This document shows, piece by piece, positions 60,708 through 64,000 of a DNA stretch of 64,000 nucleotides (position 1 is its first letter; each line of letters starts with the position of its first letter). Below the pieces are notes generated by a model. The model made no database searches. It was not told the origin of the DNA and was given only the letters and a program-made list of their open reading frames with translations. The translations under genes were made by a program, and so were the position numbers. The DNA comes from Pelagibacterales bacterium SAG-MED15. GTDB lineage: Bacteria > Pseudomonadota > Alphaproteobacteria > Pelagibacterales > Pelagibacteraceae. Location: contig JACWDM010000001.1 in NCBI GenBank assembly GCA_014654065.1, forward strand, positions 186,001 to 250,000. Reading direction: 5' to 3'.

Positions 60708-61322
60708 ATGACAAACGAACCATCAAAACTGGATATTTCAGATGAAATGATAGCTGAAAGAAGGGGTGGTTCGGGCAAGATGCCAAATGATATGCCTTCA
60801 TGGATGGCAAGTTCAATTATTAAAATAGATAAATTTAGTAAATGGATTGGTAATATAGTTTGTTGGATATTAATCCCGTTAATCTTTGCAATGACATATG
60901 AAGTTTTTGCTAGAAAATTATTTCATGCACCGACAATTTGGGCTTATGATATAAGCCGCTTTCTCTATGGAGCATTGTTCATGTTGGGTGCTGCTTATGC
61001 TTTATCAAAAGGAGTTCATATCAGAGCAGATTTTTTATATAGAAATTTTAAAACTAAAACACAGGGTCTAATAGATTTTTGGTTATATATTTTATTTTAT
61101 TTTCCAGGTCTTATTGTTTTTCTTTATATGACAATTGGATTTGTTGAAGAGTCGATTAGAAGAGGCGAAAGAGGAATGGATACCACATGGATGCCTTATA
61201 TGTGGCCAATAAAAACCTGTCTTTTAATTGGAATAATATTTTTACTTATTCAAGGTTTCTCCGAGTTATTAAAAAGTTATTGGGCTGCAAAAAAAGGCGA
61301 GTGGCCAGGTGAAAGAAAATGA
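60708..61322 (+). CDS. dctQ: TRAP transporter small permease subunit
   Basis: A 204-residue DctQ-type protein with four helices (about 42-66, 80-100, 118-145, 165-192). The loop FARKLFHAPTIWAYDISRFLYGALFMLGAAYALSKGVHIRADF is characteristic of the family. About 35 extra polar residues precede the first helix. It works with DctM. The gene overlaps dctM by four bases (ATGA). Confidence 0.92.
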   Translation: MTNEPSKLDISDEMIAERRGGSGKMPNDMPSWMASSIIKIDKFSKWIGNIVCWILIPLIFAMTYEVFARKLFHAPTIWAYDISRFLYGALFMLGAAYALSKGVHIRADFLYRNFKTKTQGLIDFWLYILFYFPGLIVFLYMTIGFVEESIRRGERGMDTTWMPYMWPIKTCLLIGIIFLLIQGFSELLKSYWAAKKGEWPGERK

Positions 61323-62653
61323 TTGCAGAATTGATTGATCCAGCAATTTTAGGTTTTATTTTAGTAGGAGTAATGTTATTTGCAATATTTGTAGGGTTCC
61401 CAATCTCATTTACTTTAATTTTTCTTGGTTTTGTTTTTGGATATTTAGGTTTTGGAAAATTAGTTTTTTATTTAATGACGCTCCAATTTTCCATGGTTAT
61501 GACTGAACAAACACTAGCGGCCGTACCACTCTTTGTTTTTATGGGGATTATGATGGAACAAGCAGGTTTAATGGAAAGATTATTTTCTGCATTCCAACTT
61601 ATGTTGGCTAAAGTTAAAGGATCATTATATTATGCAGTTTTATTTGTTTCTGTAATTTTTGCAGCCGCAACTGGTATTGTTGGCGCCTCTGTAACTATAC
61701 TTGGAATAATGGCTGCAAAATCAATGAATAGATCTGGGTATGATGTTAGGCTTGCAGCTGGAACTATTACTGCAGGGGGAACATTAGGAATATTAATACC
61801 ACCAAGTATTATGTTAGTTGTTATGGGTCCAATTATGGAAATTCCAGTTATAGATTTATTTGCTGCAGCTATAATGCCTGGAATATTACTAGCTTCTTTG
61901 TATGCAGCTTACACCACAATTCGTTGCATGATTAACCCAAAATTGGGACCTGTGCTACCTGAGGAGATGAGAGCGGCAAGCATGAAAGAAGTATGGATTG
62001 AATTTTTTTTAGGTTTAGTACCACCTGCAGCCTTAGTTTTTGCAGCACTAGGAAGTATCTTGTTTGGTTTTGCAACACCAACTGAAGCAGCAGGATGCGG
62101 TGCTATGGGTGCTCTTCTTTTATCTTTAGCTTATAAAAAATTAACCTTACCAAAATTACAAGATGCTTTGGTTAAAACACTTGAAATCACAGCTTTAATA
62201 ATGGTTTTGGTTGCAGCTTCAAATTTTTTTGGGGCTGTATTTGCAAGATTAGGAACACCTACACTGCTTACAGAGTTTCTATTAGGTTTAGAAATGAATA
62301 AATACCTAGTTCTTGGAATGATAATGGTCATGATATTCCTTTTGGGTTGGCCTTTAGAATGGGTACCGATTGTAATGATTATTATACCTATAATATTACC
62401 TTTAGTAGAAGCTTTAGGATTTAATCTTACCTGGTTTGCGATTTTAGTTGCTGTTAACCTACAAACCGCTTGGTTATCACCACCGGTTGCTTTATCAGCA
62501 TATTTTCTAAAAGGAGTGGTCCCAGAATGGGATCTTAAAGATATTTATATTGGAATGATGCAATTTATGGTTCTACAAGTAATTGGACTAGTATTAATAA
62601 TTATTTTTCCAAAAATTGCTTTATGGTTGCCATCTCTCTTGTATGGACAGTAG
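61319..62653 (+). CDS. dctM: TRAP transporter large permease subunit
   Basis: A 444-residue DctM-type permease with about twelve helices. VPLFVFMGIMMEQAGLMERLF, AGTITAGGTLGILIPPSIMLVVMG and a terminal VNLQTAWLSPPVALSAYFLKG are family hallmarks. It forms the Na+-driven channel of the tripartite importer. Complete and of normal size. Confidence 0.95.
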   Translation: MIAELIDPAILGFILVGVMLFAIFVGFPISFTLIFLGFVFGYLGFGKLVFYLMTLQFSMVMTEQTLAAVPLFVFMGIMMEQAGLMERLFSAFQLMLAKVKGSLYYAVLFVSVIFAAATGIVGASVTILGIMAAKSMNRSGYDVRLAAGTITAGGTLGILIPPSIMLVVMGPIMEIPVIDLFAAAIMPGILLASLYAAYTTIRCMINPKLGPVLPEEMRAASMKEVWIEFFLGLVPPAALVFAALGSILFGFATPTEAAGCGAMGALLLSLAYKKLTLPKLQDALVKTLEITALIMVLVAASNFFGAVFARLGTPTLLTEFLLGLEMNKYLVLGMIMVMIFLLGWPLEWVPIVMIIIPIILPLVEALGFNLTWFAILVAVNLQTAWLSPPVALSAYFLKGVVPEWDLKDIYIGMMQFMVLQVIGLVLIIIFPKIALWLPSLLYGQ

Positions 62654-62677
62654 GACTTTTTTGTTTAATATAAGAAT

Positions 62678-64000
62678 GTGAGTCTCGATAAACCAAAATT
62701 TCAGCTTTCTAATTGGGAAATTGTTTCAGTTAACCCAGTTGACAAAACTTGGACATGGAAAGATTATTTTTGTTTGTGGGCGAATATGACTCAAAGTTTA
62801 ATAGCTTTTTCATTAATAGCATCACTATATCTCTTGTATGATTTAAATATTTTAATTGTTTTTGTTGGAAGTTTGATAGCAGGTTTATTAGTTTATTTAT
62901 TTTCAAATTTAATTGGAAAGCCTTCTACCAAACATGGTATTCCTTTCGTTGTTTTTCTAAGAACTTCACTTGGGATAAATGGAGCAAGATATTTTGGCAT
63001 GATAAGAGGCTTAGTTGGAATCTTCTTTTTTGGTGTCCAGACTTTTTTTATATCTAAATCACTAGGATATTTAATTCGTATTTCTCTATTCTCTATCGAT
63101 GCAAATTTATTACAAAGCGACTATTTTCTTTTATTTTTTATGGGTTTAAATTTAATTGACTGGATAAGTTTGTTGTTCACTTTACTTTTTCAATTTTTTC
63201 TTTTTTCAAAAGGACATAAATTTATAAAAATATTCATAAATTTTTCAGGTTTTTTTGTTTATTTTGGAATACTTTTTTTTCTAATAATTTTATTTTCAGA
63301 GTTTAATCAACAAATAGTTCAAAGAATGTATGAAGTTATAAGTTTAGAGAACATATTTATTAAAAATAATATAGTACCTCTGATAACAATTATTGGTACA
63401 ATTTTTGCATATTACTCAATAGTAATTTTGAATTTTGGTGATTTTTCAAGATATGCAAAAAATGATAAGGAATTAAATATAGGAAATTTAAGTCTACTTT
63501 TAAATCTAATTATTTTTTCTATTTTAGCAATTTTAATCTCTTTGGGCGCAGACATACTGATAAATAAAGATCTAATAGAAGCGGAAAGATTTTTAACAAA
63601 TCCAACAGATATTATTGGAAAAATAAATAATACTTACTTAACAGTAACTTGTCTTATTTTTATATTCATTGCATCTCTTTCATCAAATTTAATTGCAAAT
63701 TATATACCTTCTCAAAATGCATTGATAAATTTCTTTCCCAAGCAATTGAGTCTAAAAAGTTCAGGTGTTGTTATAATGATATTTGGTGTAATTATTGGGT
63801 CACTTTGGCTTTCCCTAATCAGTCAACTTGGTATTTTATCTTTTGTAGATACCTTCGGATCTTTTTTTGGCCCCATATTTGGATTAATGATTTGTGATTA
63901 CTACATTATAAAGAGTAAAAAAATCATAAACAAAGATATATTTTCATCGAAGGAGGAAAGTTCATATTTTTACTCAAATGGATGGCATATTAAAGCTGCA
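62678..64000 (+). CDS. NCS1-family nucleobase/cation symporter-like permease (partial, runs off the end)
   Basis: An open frame of 441 codons from a GTG at 62678 (VSLDKPKFQLSNWEIVSVNP) to the window end. It has about eleven hydrophobic helices. TWTWKDYFCLWANMTQSLIAF, then GKPSTKHGIPFVVFLRTSLGINGARYFGMIRGLVGIFFFG is the typical NCS1 (Mhp1/cytosine-permease type) pattern, and ILNFGDFSRYAKN and FGPIFGLMICDYYIIK also fit. Substrates of the family include purines, pyrimidines, hydantoins and vitamins; this one is unassigned. An ATG at 62676 is out of frame and followed directly by TGA, so GTG is chosen. It begins 24 bases after dctM and may be cotranscribed. Confidence 0.88.
   Translation, partial: MSLDKPKFQLSNWEIVSVNPVDKTWTWKDYFCLWANMTQSLIAFSLIASLYLLYDLNILIVFVGSLIAGLLVYLFSNLIGKPSTKHGIPFVVFLRTSLGINGARYFGMIRGLVGIFFFGVQTFFISKSLGYLIRISLFSIDANLLQSDYFLLFFMGLNLIDWISLLFTLLFQFFLFSKGHKFIKIFINFSGFFVYFGILFFLIILFSEFNQQIVQRMYEVISLENIFIKNNIVPLITIIGTIFAYYSIVILNFGDFSRYAKNDKELNIGNLSLLLNLIIFSILAILISLGADILINKDLIEAERFLTNPTDIIGKINNTYLTVTCLIFIFIASLSSNLIANYIPSQNALINFFPKQLSLKSSGVVIMIFGVIIGSLWLSLISQLGILSFVDTFGSFFGPIFGLMICDYYIIKSKKIINKDIFSSKEESSYFYSNGWHIKAA

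Noticed and set aside
63649..63897. 82-codon plus-strand frame near the right edge
   Set aside because: It is out of frame inside the much longer NCS1-type frame that begins at 62678 and reads through to the window end with coherent membrane helices.
1..64000. tRNA, rRNA, insertion sequences, attachment sites, CRISPR arrays and replication origin
   Set aside because: Intergenic gaps were read for T-loop patterns, spaced repeats, transposase genes and DnaA-box clusters; none was found, and gaps are mostly too short to hold them.

Overview
The window is an AT-rich, gene-dense stretch of a free-living marine alphaproteobacterium. Composition, intergenic gaps that are often under 30 bases, gene content and several tell-tale loci all point to the SAR11 clade (Pelagibacterales, 'Candidatus Pelagibacter'-like). 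Those loci are a TPP riboswitch in front of a ThiV-type symporter, aprM-aprB-aprA, and a dimethylglycine dehydrogenase gene fused into an ETF operon. I saw no rRNA, tRNA, insertion sequence, prophage or CRISPR. The assignment rests on gene content and my knowledge of the clade, not on a search.

Layout. 1-5410: end of an unknown gene, a 2OG-Fe(II) oxygenase with an EamA exporter, a GFA-domain protein, an orphan glycine-betaine/proline-type ATPase, a beta-hydroxyacid dehydrogenase and a secreted/membrane small-protein pair. 5454-11232: a tight operon for demethylating dimethylglycine (or sarcosine) and passing the electrons through EtfBA and ETF-QO to ubiquinone. 11233-15267: DUF2237, a 2OG oxygenase, hisI, folE, and acuI with a LysR regulator. 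15268-19330: a Fur-box-controlled ferric iron ABC operon. It contains an unannotated 56-residue Cys protein and a possible pseudoknot over the permease ribosome-binding site. 19335-22420: a ScfR/RamB-type regulator divergent from isocitrate lyase (aceA), separated by an unusually well-formed repeated operator. 22431-23943: TPP riboswitch plus thiV. 23991-30160: an ABC-2 exporter, a DEAD-box helicase, a site-2 protease, HU and an ammonium transporter. 30158-41361: mixed housekeeping genes (recX, cysQ, mnmA, metC-like, pabB-pabA-pabC, HIT) with small membrane proteins.

41448-50014 is the most coherent metabolic locus. AprM-AprB-AprA (sulfite to APS), a TauE/SafE sulfite exporter, SuyAB (sulfolactate to pyruvate plus sulfite) and Xsc (sulfoacetaldehyde to acetyl phosphate plus sulfite) sit together with three uncharacterised small proteins. 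The genes read as an organosulfonate-carbon scavenging module that disposes of sulfite either by export or by oxidation.

50038-54908 is a very AT-rich set of cell-surface glycan genes: a GT-C-like membrane protein, methyltransferases, GT2 and a Gfo/Idh/MocA dehydrogenase. 54901-59407 is a minus-strand operon of GMC oxidoreductase, TerC, SDR, M23 peptidase and a hydratase-family enzyme. 59549-62653 is a complete TRAP transporter with a terminator-like hairpin between the binding protein and the permeases. An NCS1-type symporter runs off the right end.

Many convergent neighbours abut or overlap with no hairpin between them, while a few genes (aceA, amt, dctP) have textbook terminators. Five reading frames too short for routine calling are described: 16399-16569, 20874-21035, 35953-36036, 45034-45177 and the 68-codon 5204-5410.
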